Translations under genes and position numbers: made by a program
Notes under the pieces: model-generated
What the model was told of the DNA's origin: nothing
Seen by the model: only the letters and a program-made list of their open reading frames with translations
Database searches by the model: none
Assembly: GCA_035610365.1 (NCBI GenBank)
Contig: CM069432.1
Span: 175,879,027-175,943,026 of the forward strand
Length of the DNA stretch: 64,000 nt
Reading direction: 5' to 3'
Source: Aquatica leii
Lineage: Eukaryota > Arthropoda > Insecta > Coleoptera > Lampyridae
Shown: one piece after another, positions 38,152 through 50,443 of the stretch
How positions within the stretch are numbered: the stretch's first letter is position 1
Layout: every line of letters begins with the position of its first letter

Positions 38152-38520
38152 TGAAAGGTTTCGATTCCAAAAATTGAAATACGTTTACAATACTTGAGTT
38201 ACTGATCAAATTAATGATCCCTTCGTATAGGAGGAAACAAGGAAAAACGAGTCCAGTTAATCTACGACGTTTTATGCTTATAATTAGAACTTCAAAACTA
38301 AGTCAAAAAGAATACACGATGATTAAATAATTACATAATAAAACAATATAAGAACACTTAAGGACACGACATAACATAACAAGAATGAAGAAGGCATTAC
38401 GATTACGTTACGACAAAAAAATAGTGGATTCGTTTTTTCCTGTTTCCTCCTATATAAAGAGATCATTAATATGATCTGTAACTCAAGTATTATTACTAGG
38501 AGGCGAACCTTTCGATCTAC
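38152..38520. mobile_element. Foldback/MITE with about 62-bp inner arms
   Basis: The left arm (38189-38250) reads AATACTTGAGTTACTGATCA and continues to TATAGGAGGAAACAAGG. The right arm (38430-38492) is its reverse complement with about 88-90% identity. An outer block GAAAGGTTTCG (about 38,155) recurs inverted at about 38,510 (CGAACCTTTCG). The loop of about 180 bp is non-coding. The total is about 370 bp, suiting a non-autonomous foldback; the family is unknown. Confidence 0.65.
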
Positions 38521-40082
38521 GTTTACAATAATTTATATCGTTATAGCTAAGAAAGAACATTATTTTTCAGAATGTTTATTAACTTATTTTTTGTCGTCGC
38601 TAATGTTAAATTATAATGGCATAATTCAACCAAATCTATTAATATTAGTTCTACGAAATCTGACATCCTTTGAAGCCATTGTCATTGTGTAAAGTATATT
38701 AATTTTGCATGACCGGGATTAGTCTATACCGGCCTCTTGATCTCGGTCGACTAATCGACTTTTTTTAGGTACGTCAGGCATTATTCTGTATAGAATCGTG
38801 AATAGAATGTAATCATTGATTATTTGCCTCGTGTGGATGGTTGCACCAGACTTAATGTTTTGTAGTTCCAATAGCCATTGCTGGGCTTCTGTGCACGTAA
38901 AGTTGTCTATCCTTAACACAAAATTATTTTATGCGTTAATAAGTGTTGGAGCTGTTTCACCTATAGTTACACAAAGGAAAACTAGTTACGACGGGTTGGG
39001 TCATATATATTATTTTTCTAATCACTCTGAGAAAATACTGTACGATTTTTAAACAATTTTGATGCTACAAAAAGCACATAACTTCATACAATTTGCAGTT
39101 TACAATTATACAAAATGATCGTGTTTACCAGATTGTATATTAATGTATTTAAAAAATACAAATCTTAGGAAACACGTAATTCCGTTCAGCTTCTAGGAAT
39201 AATCTGGACATTATAATTACACTATCTGTACAATATCACTTATTCTGTTTTAAAAAAATAACGTTTAGTTGAATTTACAGAAATACGTATGTATATGCAT
39301 AATTTAGGTCAACGTTCACACTTACTTAGATAGTAAGGGTTGATCAAAAATATCACAAAGAAACTACGTTTCAAAATAGAAATTTTTATTTCAGTTTATA
39401 CGATATATCACATATACTCTGAATGATTTAGTTAGAATATTATCATAAACTAAATTACTTCACAGTTGATTATACTTTTATGATACGTTTTTATTTTATA
39501 GATAAAATGGCGTATTACAATAAACAGCAAATATATATATATATACCCAAACTTTAGATGAACATAGATATCAATAAAACAAAAACAATGTTTTATTCAA
39601 AAGTTGTGTGTTTTTTATTGTGTAGGTCATTGTATATTGATTGAGAAATGATTCTATTCATTCTTTAATATATCTACCAACTTTCGGTTTATTTCATGTC
39701 CAATCTATAAACTGAAAGAAAATCAAAATGCAACAGTGGTATTAGTAACAAAATTTTAGTTATAGTTAGTCTGCAGATAGGTAACAGGCAAAAATTAATA
39801 TAATTATAGATGTTATACATTAACTACATTTGTCAACTATAACTACTATCCTGATACCAAAAATTGAGATTAGTTAATGTCTTTGTTTCACTAATTATAA
39901 GTAATGTGTTTGTGCTAGGATAAGGATATGGAAACAAATGAAAACGTGTAACTGCATAGAGTTTCATCGCAACGTCTTGCGGGTTTAGACCAATGTTTCG
40001 TTAGGAGATACATCAGGGCGGGTTAGAAATCGATGAATTGGAATTAATGGTTATATAACTAACAAGATTGGTAATGAAGGCA

Positions 40083-40140
40083 ATTAATAATCGAGACATT
40101 TTTACGCGCAAGCGAGAGCGTTAATGTCGAGATTATTAAT
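40083..40140. repeat. 58-bp imperfect palindrome with GCGCAAGCG loop
   Basis: ATTAATAATCGAGACAT (40083-40099) faces ATGTCGAGATTATTAAT (40124-40140) across a GC-richer loop containing ACGCGCAAGCGAGAGCG. The same GCGCAAGCG loop core occurs in the palindrome at 52251-52284. Confidence 0.65.
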
Positions 40141-40859
40141 CGCATATTATCAAACAAGTTGGTTTTTAAATTTTTCCGTCGATCGTATTTTATTAATTTT
40201 TGTATTTACTTATAATATTATCATTTTCTCTACTTATTTTTGTATCAACGGTAGTTGGATTTTTAAGTAATGGGAATGCGATAAAACTTCAACGCGTCAA
40301 TTAAATTTCAATGGGATTGATTATAATTAGTTTTGAAAATATTAATGATTGCAACATTTTTTTAGTTTTATGTGATTAACAGTATCTCGAAACATCAAAA
40401 AGCTCTCTTTTATGAGCCGAAAGGTAAACGTAGGATTCGATTCTTTGCTTTGTACACAGAAGCAGAACTTGTTGTAAAAAGCAAATCAAAATTATTTATA
40501 AAGCAAATAATGTAAGTGTTTATACATTTAAAATTGGTTCGTTAGGAGTAAAACTATGGACTAACGAGGAAACATTAAAAATCTACGGTAAAAACAATGG
40601 CAATTTTAATACATATATACTTCTGTAGACAATTAACATTTTAGTTCGGAAAATGTAAGTGAAAGTTAATTACAACGGTGAACCATATGTCATAAACAAA
40701 TTCTTAAGACAGATTAGGTTTGAGTTCAAAAAATGGCACGAATTAGACTTTAGTCGTTGACTGACAACGGTTTAGTGTTGTCGTTACTGATTGATGGCTT
40801 TAGAGAGAAGAAACTAGTTCACCTACTTATATATTAAAGATAAATTTGTTACAGTAAGA

Positions 40860-42690
40860 ATTATGGGTAACTAAATTTAAATGGAGCGATGGCCGCAGTA
40901 GCTCGGTTCTTGTAGGCAAAATGGGGTGGGTTAGAAATTGTGAGGGGAATATTTAAATCAAAGATGTCGTGGTAGAAAAATTAGTCAAATAGTGATTAGA
41001 AATTGTTAGAAATGGGCGCCACACAATTTGTTTAGTTACGGTCCTGTTAAGTAAATTGTAAAAGTTTAACAGGGCTCTAGTAGTAGCGAAGGGTTGCTGA
41101 AAGAAAAAAAAAACGGGGAAGGTTAAGCAATAAATAGCAATCAGTAAATTTGATGTAAATATAATGAATTTAGAATAAATAGCAATTTACAAAATAATCA
41201 ATAAAATATTCAATTTTGAATTATGCAAACAAAATATGCGTGAAGTTGAGCAAAACAATCGATAATGGATTTCAAATATTACAAAAATACAGGATCTAAA
41301 TTACCTTGTGTTAAAACAAAAGTAGTAAAACTAATTTAATTACGTTACGTTCGCAAAACAAACAAAAAAAATTTAATTTGGGGCAGCGATCGTTAATTCG
41401 ACAAGACAGTAATTTCAAATTTGAAATACAAAAAAAAAATCTTACCTTATTACTTCGCTGATGGAACTCCGTGCACGGTATTTCCAGTCGAAGTTTCCTT
41501 AAATAAAAAATATTTAAAACAAACAATTGGCCGTCGTTCAAGTTTACTATCTCGTAGATCAGGAGATGCGCGACCAAATTTATGTAGGTTAATAGGTCAG
41601 TTACAATTACGTTATAAGTCAACAAATTTCAAGGTAAATCAGATAACAACTTCTTATAGAAACAAAGAGAAATTAAATTAAGTAAATTAAGCCAAAGTTT
41701 AAATAACAAAAGTGAATTTTAAATAGCAAAAAAATTGTAAAATTTTAAAGTATAAGGAAAAGTTCTTGAATTTCTGAAGTTGATTAAGCAAGTAGGATTT
41801 TGATTAAAAGTTTAATGTAGAAAATCAAATCTTTGAGATTTGCACAAATATGAATTAATTCACAATAAAACGAAGGTTAACGGTTGGTTTTTTTTTCACT
41901 TAGCGTCAGTTGGTGCAATCGAAGTTGACTTCTCAGCGTATCGTTAGTAGAGTTTACAGATGAACGGAGTATTTTGGTAGTTGAAGGAACTTTCACACGT
42001 GGAGTAAACAATCCGTTGGAGAAAACGTTCATATGAATTAGAACAATTTCGTCGGAAGAAAAACCGCTATAAAGAGGAAGGGAGAGAAGCGAAGTTAGAT
42101 TAACTAAATAAAACAAAAACTAAGTACTTTAGCTGGGTATAATAATCCAGCGTTAAGAAAACTAAGTACACTTTTAAAATTTAAAGTAACTTATAGCCGT
42201 AAATATACGATTTTTAGTAATTTTATGAAAGAAACAGGTTCCGTAGATATACTAAAAGTTAGGAAGGTTTCAACGTAATATCCGGTAAAATCACCGTGTT
42301 TAAGTAAACGTTAGTACTTCCAAGGTACAGTAAATTTTTGAAGTGATCTCAACAAGAGTTTGTCAGGTACTGATTAAAGAAGGAAACGATGTACCTAAAG
42401 TTATAATGACCTCAGAAGATAACAAAATAAATTCGTCAGCAAACTCGTGAGAACGCTCGAGTAAATGATATTTTAAACAAAAATATTTATAAGGACTTGT
42501 AGAAAAGCAGCATTTAATTACGTATTAAGCGAAGATAATACGCTCTTAATTAATCATAAATTACAAATTATCAACTTTAAAATGTAACGAAATAAAGCGT
42601 GAGATTAACAACAACAGCAAATTCCCACACGTCTAACTTAAATAAATGAAACAGTACCGGATTTAGGAAAATTTGCTCAGGGCGTAACAT
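40860..42690 (-). mobile_element. Possible LTR plus leader fragment of an LTR retrotransposon (fossil)
   Basis: On the minus strand the stretch begins TGTTACGCCCTGAGC (42690) and reaches CCGTAACTAAACA at about 41,030. A TGGCGCCCA box follows at about 41,015-41,023 and resembles a Lys-tRNA-type primer-binding site; about 150 bp of leader-like sequence come after it. TG...CA ends and a following primer site are the layout of an LTR and its leader. No coding part and no second LTR are seen, so it is a broken fragment. A Ty3/gypsy-like origin is a guess. Confidence 0.35.
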
Positions 42691-42699
42691 ATTTTCTAT

Positions 42700-45600
42700 G
42701 AGATTGTTTTGTTACTTTTTGGCAAATTAAAGAAAATAATTTGATATGTACACACAGAGCTGACGAGAAATTGATAATCGTTTGTTGGTATTATAGATTT
42801 GTGATGATATTAACCATAAGACGTGCCGCATTGTAGCTTTTAAATGAACAGCAATGAAAGAGCTGAATTTTAGTAACACAATTGTTTAGTAAAGCTTTTT
42901 AATTTATGATTTACTAAAATAATGCACGAGTATCACTACAACACAGTTATATGATAAGTAAGTATTGATTTGTACAAAATATACGTTGTTATTTATTGTT
43001 ACAAACTAAAATCTGTTTATAATTATTTTTATATATAACATACAAACATCACAACTTTGATATTAGCATTTATATTAGGCATGGCCCGCAAAAGCAACTG
43101 AAAATCATCGATAAAAATCAATTGACAATTTGTGTGCTCATAAAATAGTCAGATGATGTAGACCACGATTATTCCTAATAAGGACTTTATTTATTAATTT
43201 CGTTTAGCAACTTGGTAACTCCAAATTATATCATTTTGTTTTCATTTTAGTGATCGTGCTACTTAACCTATAATTATTGTAAACAACCTAATTAAAATGT
43301 TTAATTATAATAATGCACAGGTTTTTAAATTCATTTTTATTTAATAATGTTAACTAATACCAATATACGTAACTTTACAAAAATTTTAATTCTCTTCTAC
43401 GATTTTGTTGGTTAGAAAAAAATCGAGCGTTAATAAAATTCGTTGATTTCATTGGTTTAAAAGTAGGGGCTATTACCGCTCTACTTTTGATACATTATTA
43501 TACGTTAATATAAGTATTAACGAACGATCGACGGAAAAGTTAATTAATATCGATGCATAGAACCGGGTATTACGAATTCGATCCGTTGCATATACAGTAG
43601 CTCATTCATATGTTTATAAAAGACCTAGTTTAGGACAAACTAACCATTCTATAAGTTTGATACGCATTAACAGTTTTACGCTTTTAATAATTGCAGTTTT
43701 CAAAAATAGTTCAGTGTTTTTTAAAAACCAATCGTTAATAATACTATATTTGAACAAATACAATTAACATTAATCTATACTTTATTTGCGATTTATTTTG
43801 TAATGTTATTAAACAAATCCTAATAAGTAGTGAATTAAATAATTAAAATATTATAAATTTAATAGTCAGATTAGAACGGAATCTACTTGGAGACATGAAT
43901 TGTCTACCACTAGCTTCTACGAGAGCCAGACATTTATGGTATATGAAAGTTGTACGCCTCTAGAAATTCCCGCTAAAATACTTCAGATATGAAGCTATTT
44001 TTGAACCAGATTACTAGATGTTTTTTCTATCGTCTTTATTTCTTTTGTCAGTATTATTACCAGATATAGTTCTGTGCGACTCTAAAATATATTCAAAAAA
44101 TAATTTTTGGTTTTAGTTCCCACATTTTTCTCATGATGCAGGTCCCTTTGTTGGTTGTTTTCTTTACGTTACGTTACGGGTGTATTCCTCTCTGTTTTAG
44201 TTTCTATAGATGAGTGTTTACTACAAGGTTTTACAGTTCTTTTCAATTCGTTTACATTTTTTTTTATACTTAACTTCTTAAGTTTGAAATTAAATCCGTA
44301 CTATTTTTATGACAAAGTATTATTTAACGTAACGTTTATTAGAAAAGCAGTTCTTACGTAACATCAAATGTACGCACTAATAGATGATGACAAATTCGTT
44401 CTCAATTTAGTTTAATTACTACTATGTTGATAATAACTATTTCTACGATCAAAAGAATTATTTTTCTGTTTTAATTTTCATTGGTTTCATATACAAATAT
44501 TACACTCAACTTAGACATAACTAGTACATTAGCAAATTCATAATTGATACCCTGAATTATTATTAAACTTGTTTTATCTTAGTACACAAAAATATTGTAC
44601 ATATAAAATAGAGGACGTTTGTGTGTTACGGTTTTATAATTGAAACAATTAAAATATTAAACAAGAATTATGTCAGTTCTATTTTATACTTTAATTAATG
44701 TGTTTTCTATGATAATACAAGTTCTTACAGCGAAATCATAATTTATGAAAACAGTGACTCACTTGGTAAACCGCAAAACTGACAGTACCAATACGCAAAA
44801 ATGTATCCTAACTATTTATGCAATTCCATGAATATCTTCTTTTTAGAAATTTACAAATATCTCAAATATTTCTACAATTAATAACGGCCGGGACACTCCA
44901 CATTTTATTAGCTCAAATGATTGTGGGTTTTTATCGAATTATAGAATAGAGTCTTATTTCTCACTTTTAAATAAAAATAAAATGTGTTTGTGTTATGTAA
45001 TTGCTCTCTTATTATTAATATATTTTTATTTTGCGTAAAAATATATACTTATTTAATACACAAAATTCATGTGTTGTTCAAAGAAGCTATATTGTTTTAA
45101 CAATGTTTCTTGTTAACTTTGTAGATACAACTTTCAGGAGGGACACTAAAACTACTTTCGGTTACTTTTAGGGTAACTTTTCGTGCTACAGTTATGTTTA
45201 CTATTTATTTGAAATTTCATTAGAAATGGTAATAAAATTGTATCGAAAATTTAAATACATAACTTTTTCTTTGCATATACTATACCTACACTCAACTAAA
45301 CAAAAAACTGGACACCTTGGTTAGTTTGAGTGATGCTATTCAAGAAATTCAAATTAGATAGTTAGTAAGATTGACAATACCAGAAGGTCAAATTGTTTAT
45401 CCGCAAAAACTAAAAAATCAATACATTCTCATTCTTCAGTTATTTGGAGCAGTAAACTGCGTTTTATTTTTATAGGAAATATTTTCGTATGTAAATAAAA
45501 GTTTTATATTCAAACATTGAAATATAAACCTTATTAAGGCTACTTTTTAAACACATTTTATATTACACCCATGGAACATCCTGCCAATAACATTGTGAAT

Positions 45601-45879
45601 ATAAGTTATTGCACTCAAGATTTAATTACATTTTAAGTAGTTGTTTTTGTAGTTTCTTTTTTTGATCGAAATGTCAAAGAAACGCAATTATAATAAATGT
45701 TTTAAATAATTACTAACACACTTATAAAACTTATTAACAGTGGAATTAAACGCCTATAATTATCGTAAGAACAAATGAATCAAACTTAATGTGTCATTGC
45801 ATTTCCACGTTACGTTTCTTTAGGGACACGGGAGACACCATCACTATTATGATGAAAATCAATTAAGAGCAATGAAGTA
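42700..45879. other. AT-rich stretch without recognised genes
   Basis: No coding match was recognised. A weak inverted structure lies around 43,400-43,560, with AAAAGTAG facing CTACTTTT and CGTTAATA facing TATTAACG. CGATCGACGGAAAA near 43,530 is the reverse complement of TTTTTCCGTCGATCG near 40,180, perhaps ends of something larger. Confidence 0.4.
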
Positions 45880-47040
45880 CAGGGTTATTACAAAAGAAAT
45901 AGACATTTTCAATAGCCTCTACGAAATCAGACTGGTGTATTTGAATATAGTAAGTGATATTGGTTTATAGGGAATTTCTTAAAGTTTATGTTGGTACAAC
46001 TGTTAGGTTGGTACTGCTGTTACAACAACTAAGAACGACCAGTCTAGCAAAATGGCCGCTACTAAAGTGGAGAAAGCTTATTGTGTTCTTGAATTAGCTA
46101 AAACAAACTCTGCTACTGTTGTGCAGCGTCATTTCAGAACAAAATAAGGTAAAACACCACCAACAAGGCAATCAATCTATGACTGGTATAAACGTTTCGA
46201 AAATAGTAGATGTCTGTGTAAAAGAAAGAGTACTGGAAGACCTCCTGTTACAGAAGAACAAATCGATAGTGTTCGTGATGTTTATTTACAAAGTCCAAGA
46301 AAATCGACTACATCAGCAAGTTTAGAATTGTAAATTCCTCAACCTACCGTGTAGAAAATTCTGCGGAAACGTTTGAAGATGAAACCGTATAAATTGCAGT
46401 TAGTACAAAGTTTAAATGCCGGTGATAAAGTCGTACGTAACAATTTTTGTCTGGAGATGCAACAATGTCTCGAAAATGACGACACATTCTTTAATCGCCT
46501 AATTTTCAGTGATGAATGTACCTTTCACACTAGTGGAAAAGTTAATAGACATAATGTAAGGATATGGTACACAGAAAACCCAAGAGCGACTTTACAACAT
46601 ATACGCGATTTCCCTAAAGTTAACGTGTTTTGCGCTTTATCTCGTGAAAAGGTTTACGGACCGTTCTTCTTTCACGAAGTGTTAGTAACCGGAGTAATCT
46701 ATCTGGACATGTTACACGAATGGTTAATGCCTCAACTACAGGAAGATTGTGATAACTTCGTTTTTGTACAAGATGGAGCTCCGCCTTACACTCTTACACT
46801 TACAGGTCAGAGAATATCTGGATGAACATTTTCCTAGACGATGGATCGACCGTGCAAGTGAGGAAAATGATTTAACGCCCTGCGACTATTTCTTATGGGG
46901 TTATGTAAAAGACAAAGTTTTCATACCACCGCTTCCTGTTGATATCGACGAACTTAAACAACGTATCACAAATGCTTTTGCTACAGTTGACCGTCACATG
47001 CTTAATAGCGTGTGGCAAGAATTCGACTGTATTTTTTCTT
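45880..47040 (+). mobile_element. Mariner-type transposon, 3' end truncated
   Basis: A left end CAGGGTTATTACAAAAG begins at 45880 directly after TA. The transposase gene follows 170 bp later. No matching right terminal repeat was found; element-like sequence stops at about 47,030 inside the last codons of the gene, where a different sequence begins. Confidence 0.65.
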
Positions 47041-47069
47041 TATATTCATTTACTGTTTTTAGTTTTTAA
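46052..47069 (+). pseudogene. Mariner-type transposase with DUF4817-like N-terminus, broken
   Basis: ATG 46052 starts MAATKVEKAYCVLELAKTNS followed by ATVVQRHFRTK, the N-terminal helix-turn-helix (DUF4817-like) common in insect copies. Then, in the same frame beyond a stop, comes RQSIYDWYKRFENSRCLCKR and KSTGRPPVTEEQIDSVRDVY. The long open part 46373-46825 holds RLIFSDECTFHTSGKVNRHN (first Asp), VRIWYTENP, the INVF-like stretch KVNVFCALSREKVYGPFFFH and FVFVQDGAPPY (second Asp). After a frameshift at about 46,800 comes REYLDEHFPRRWIDR, then NDLTPCDYFLWGYVKDKVF, where the third Asp lies in the weakened DLTP motif. The expected C-terminus after VWQEFDC is replaced by unrelated sequence. There are few breaks, so it is younger than the copy at 1-940. 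Confidence 0.85.
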
Positions 47070-47159
47070 GTCGCTGTTATAGTCTCAATGTTTTAATTTG
47101 TCGGTCTGTTATCTATTATATGTCAATTGTGAATGTGAAGCACCGCCACCCACGGTCTT

Positions 47160-48150
47160 AGTGTTCGGCAATTGCTCAAATGTTTATGATTTTACGGACT
47201 ATCCGAGATAAGACGCGACGTTAGTAGCATATGTTACTCGAAATCTTTTTACAACTTTCTGAAATGCTCGAACCGACATTGAATTTTCGGGATGCCAGTT
47301 AACCCCACGGACAAGACTGAAAGAGCCTGGAATAAAAAAGTATCAAGCAGATAAAAAAGCAATTTTAGCGAGAACAGAAAAGAAGGCGTTTAAAATTTGG
47401 AATGAACTACTGGATTTTTGAAATTGTGTTGTTTTTAGCGACAAAAAAACTTTTAAAAGGTTTAATGTCGCACTTATAAAAGTGTTTCGACCTACAAGAA
47501 GTCGTTATGCAATTTATTAAACAAGATCCAAAAAGTATAGATACATTTTTTCAATAAATGTATGGAGTTGGATGTTTGATGATGAAGGGTCGTCTTAATA
47601 TAGAAGGCTACTTAGGTATTTTAAACAACGTTGTGCAGCTTTCTGTCAAAATGTTGTATCCGGAGAACAATTACATCTTTCAACAGGTGAGGTTTCTTAA
47701 TACTTAAAGTTATCTTAATTTTTCCAGTATTACAATATGCACGTCGAACAATAATCTAACAGTTAATCAAAGTACAGGCTAGTTATAGCCTTTTTTAACT
47801 GTTATTATTAATTTTGTTTATGCTTTAAGGATAATGCCCCTATCATACATCCAGGTTGGTGCAAAACTGTTTATTGTATTGTAGTAAAGCAGGATCTGGA
47901 TGACAGGGGAATTACAAATTTTTTTGTTTATTATATTAGTGATTCATTTATAGTTGCAGGTGACTAGATGTAGGTTCTCAAAATCATTTTAATTTACAAG
48001 CATTATGTAAGAAATTAAAACTAATGTCTGATCAAATAAATATTCCCATCAATGACATCAATCAAATTCAATAATTAGTAAATCAGTCGGTAAATGTTTT
48101 TATAAAATCACGTTGTGAAAATTATTCTACGAAATTAAATTGTTTAGTAA
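47160..48150 (+). pseudogene. Tc1-like transposase relic with a spliceosomal intron
   Basis: The relic begins with a damaged N-terminal part near 47,160. TPRTRLKEPGIKKYQADKKA precedes NCVVFSDKKTFKRFNVALIK (first Asp) and VFRPTRSRY, then INVWSWMFDDEG and MLYPENNYIFQQ at 47,651-47,686. After a 143-nt intron (47687-47829) it resumes DNAPIIHPGW with the second Asp. The last part, INIPINDINQI and VNVFIKSRCENYSTKLN, matches the family's C-terminal N-L--SM--R pattern and ends by about 48,150. The DLNPIE-type third catalytic motif was not found. The relic directly follows the mariner-type element and precedes a BEL/Pao fossil. Confidence 0.7.
47687..47829 (+). other. Spliceosomal intron in the Tc1-like relic (143 nt)
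   Basis: The donor CAACAG|GTGAGG and acceptor CTTTAAG|GATAAT split the catalytic block exactly between TTTCAACAG (FQQ) and GATAATGCCCC (DNAP), in phase 0. Joining restores the family motif FQQDNAP, strong internal evidence for a true intron. Introns at this spot would mark a subfamily of Tc1-like elements. Confidence 0.75.
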
Positions 48151-48169
48151 TAAGGAAATAAGCAAACAA

Positions 48170-49700
48170 GCCTTATCCAAACATTTCTCAGTTTATTCAT
48201 ATTCCAAAAAATATGACTGGCCGATTCTACATTTGCTTTCCCTAGTAATATAGACATTTTAATTAGTGCACATTTATTTTCGAATTTACGAATGCTAGAA
48301 CAATACAAGATAAAATACCTTAAACACACGACAGGCTACAATTTAATTTAAATATTAAGCATTAGACAAGTATATTATAAAGTTTTGGAAAATTGAAGAA
48401 ACAATTATAAAGGTTTTATCTAAAGATGAACAAACATGCGAAGCTCATTTTGTTACCACTCACGCAAGATCTGCAAATGGTAGGTTTATAGTACGTTTAC
48501 CATTAAAAGACAATCCAATAAAATTATGAGAATATAAAAGGCAGGCAGTCAATCGATTTTTATCTTTAGAGGGAAAAAATTCACTAAAATCGCTGAATTA
48601 CAATTAGCGTACCGCAATTTTATGAAAGAATATTTAAAATTATAATATATGCAATTATAAGATTATACCTCATTGCAAAAATGAATCAATCCACACTTTT
48701 TTTTATCTCATCGTGCCGTGATAAGTAATAATAGTAGTACAACAATGGTGAGAGTAGTTTTTGACGGTTTCGCGAAATTTAAATCAAACGTTTAAAGTTT
48801 AAATGATTTATTAATGGCAGGTCCGTCAATTCAACAAGACCTTTGATTAATTCTTTCAAGATTCCGCACGCATGCAGTTGCTTTTACCGCAGATATATAA
48901 AAAAGGTACAGACTAGTTCTTATTTACGAATCCGATAGAAACTTTCAAAGAACGTATTTGATGCAATATTGTTGACGAAGCAATCACGTTACGCAATGAA
49001 ATTTTATTCATATTATCAAAAGGTCAATTCGAGTTAACAAAATTTGGTTCAAATAATAATAAACTTTGTAAAAGATGTAGAATCTGAAACGTTCAAATAT
49101 AAGATAAAAAATCCGATGTCTAATAAATTAACTAAAATAATATTGCTCTCGTAAATATCAAAAACATTTGATCCTCTATGCTTAATAGGTCTAATTATAA
49201 CGACAGAAAAATTAATTGTGCAAACTCTCTGAACTGGGACGATCCAATGCTATATCCTCTACAAAGTAAATGGTTTCAATTTTTATGTTTTTGTTCCACG
49301 ACAGGTACAACCTTTTCAGTTTGAAGTACATGGATTTGGAGATGCTTCTGAATCCTGTTACGACGCATGTTTGCATTTACGTAGTTGATCAAGACTAAAA
49401 CGTTTCTGTGAATTTATTTTTATTCTATATCGCGTATTGCACCTTTGAAAAAATTATCCTTACCACGTTTGGAACTCTGTGCAGCACTTTTACTGACCGT
49501 ATTGGTAAATAAAGTAATTCCAGTCCTACAATTAAACATTTCTAGGACATATCTTTGGAGAGATTAAATGATTGTACTTGCTTGGTTAGCTACAGATTTA
49601 TCACGATGGACTACTTTTGTAGCGGATCAAGTATCACAAAAAACAATCAACAATAACAAAATTTAACTAACTCTTACGAATGGTTCAAATTTAAACTCTT
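48170..49700 (+). mobile_element. BEL/Pao LTR-retrotransposon pol fossil
   Basis: Segments typical of BEL/Pao polyproteins appear in order: the region between protease and RT (AHFVTTHARSANGRFIVRLP is a family signature, about 48,440), the start of the reverse transcriptase and the RNase H/linker region. No LTRs, no gag and no integrase were recognised. It is clearly broken, with many interruptions, and looks old. It lies head-to-tail with the Tc1-like relic. Confidence 0.7.
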
Positions 49701-49891
49701 TTGATTAAATTTCACGTGGCACCACTTTACTTAAATGTATCACATCTGATTTATATATTATATATCTTTTATAAGCACTAAAGGCATCTTTCGCGTAGAT
49801 GGAATACTACGAAATGCAAGGTTGTCATACGATATAATTTTTTTTTACTTTTTACGACACACAGGTACTTGTTTGGCAAGAACATCTATAG

Positions 49892-50300
49892 CAGTGATGA
49901 TTCCCAAAGTGGTCTATATCGACCCCCAGGGGTCTACGACAACCTGCAAGGGGTCTACATCAGCGAAAAAAAATCTCAACATACACTGATAGTACCTATT
50001 TGTGGTCGCAATACATTTTGAACTTGTAAAAACCTGCACATAATGATATACCAATATCATCTTGTTACAAGCATACGCGCAGTTTCAGAGCTTCGCGAAT
50101 TTGCACTGACTTGTTTAATTCGTCACTGTATAAATACGAATGTGAGACAAATACGTTTATTCGTTTCCTGAATCTTGAAAAGGAAAGTGCCAAGAAAATA
50201 TTTAAAAAAATATAAACTGGTAGTTTATCACACAAATTATAGTGAATCAGTGTTATTTGTTTGATAGTGCCGGAGAAAAGTAAGTACATTATTTTAGTTT
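49892..50300 (+). mobile_element. hAT element end (ZBED-type 5' terminus)
   Basis: Starting at 49892 the sequence CAGTGATGATTCCCAAAGTG is followed by GACCCCCAGGGGTCTACGAC and AAGGGGTCTAC. This matches the CAGTGGTTCCCAAACTGTGG / GACCCCCAGGGGTC layout at the end of hAT elements coding for ZBED5/FAM200-like transposases. The following leader is AT-rich, and near 50,270 a GCCGGAGAAAAGTAAGTA string looks like a short first exon with a splice donor. The transposase body is absent. The right boundary is not defined. Confidence 0.55.
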
Positions 50301-50443
50301 TGTACACGTATTTAGCAAAGATAGATAAATTACGCCAATCATGACTTCAGTTATTAGTAGTTTAATATTCAAATCATGCAAAATTACACGAGTACTCCTC
50401 AGTAGTTTATTTTTCAAAGTTTTAGCAATCGTTATTATAATTA

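Larger units (their letters stand above)
37851..40860. other. AT-rich stretch with two foldbacks, no recognised genes
   Basis: It contains an inverted-repeat element at 38152-38520, a (TA)n run at about 39,530-39,546 and a hairpin at 40083-40140. The frame at 38719-38919 (minus) reads EAQQWLLELQNIKSGATIH and may be a fragment of an unknown repeat protein, but it cannot be assigned. Confidence 0.5.

Noticed and set aside
38719-38919. Minus-strand frame EAQQWLLELQNIKSGATIH as a repeat-protein fragment
   Set aside because: A vague likeness only; the expected following motif (a Cys/His pattern) is not present.
39528-39546. (TA)n microsatellite
   Set aside because: Too short and ordinary for this base composition.
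41421-41681. 86-codon frame with RRSSLLSRRSGDARPNLCR
   Set aside because: It lies inside the putative LTR on the opposite strand, and the opposite frame is open too; no protein family is recognised.
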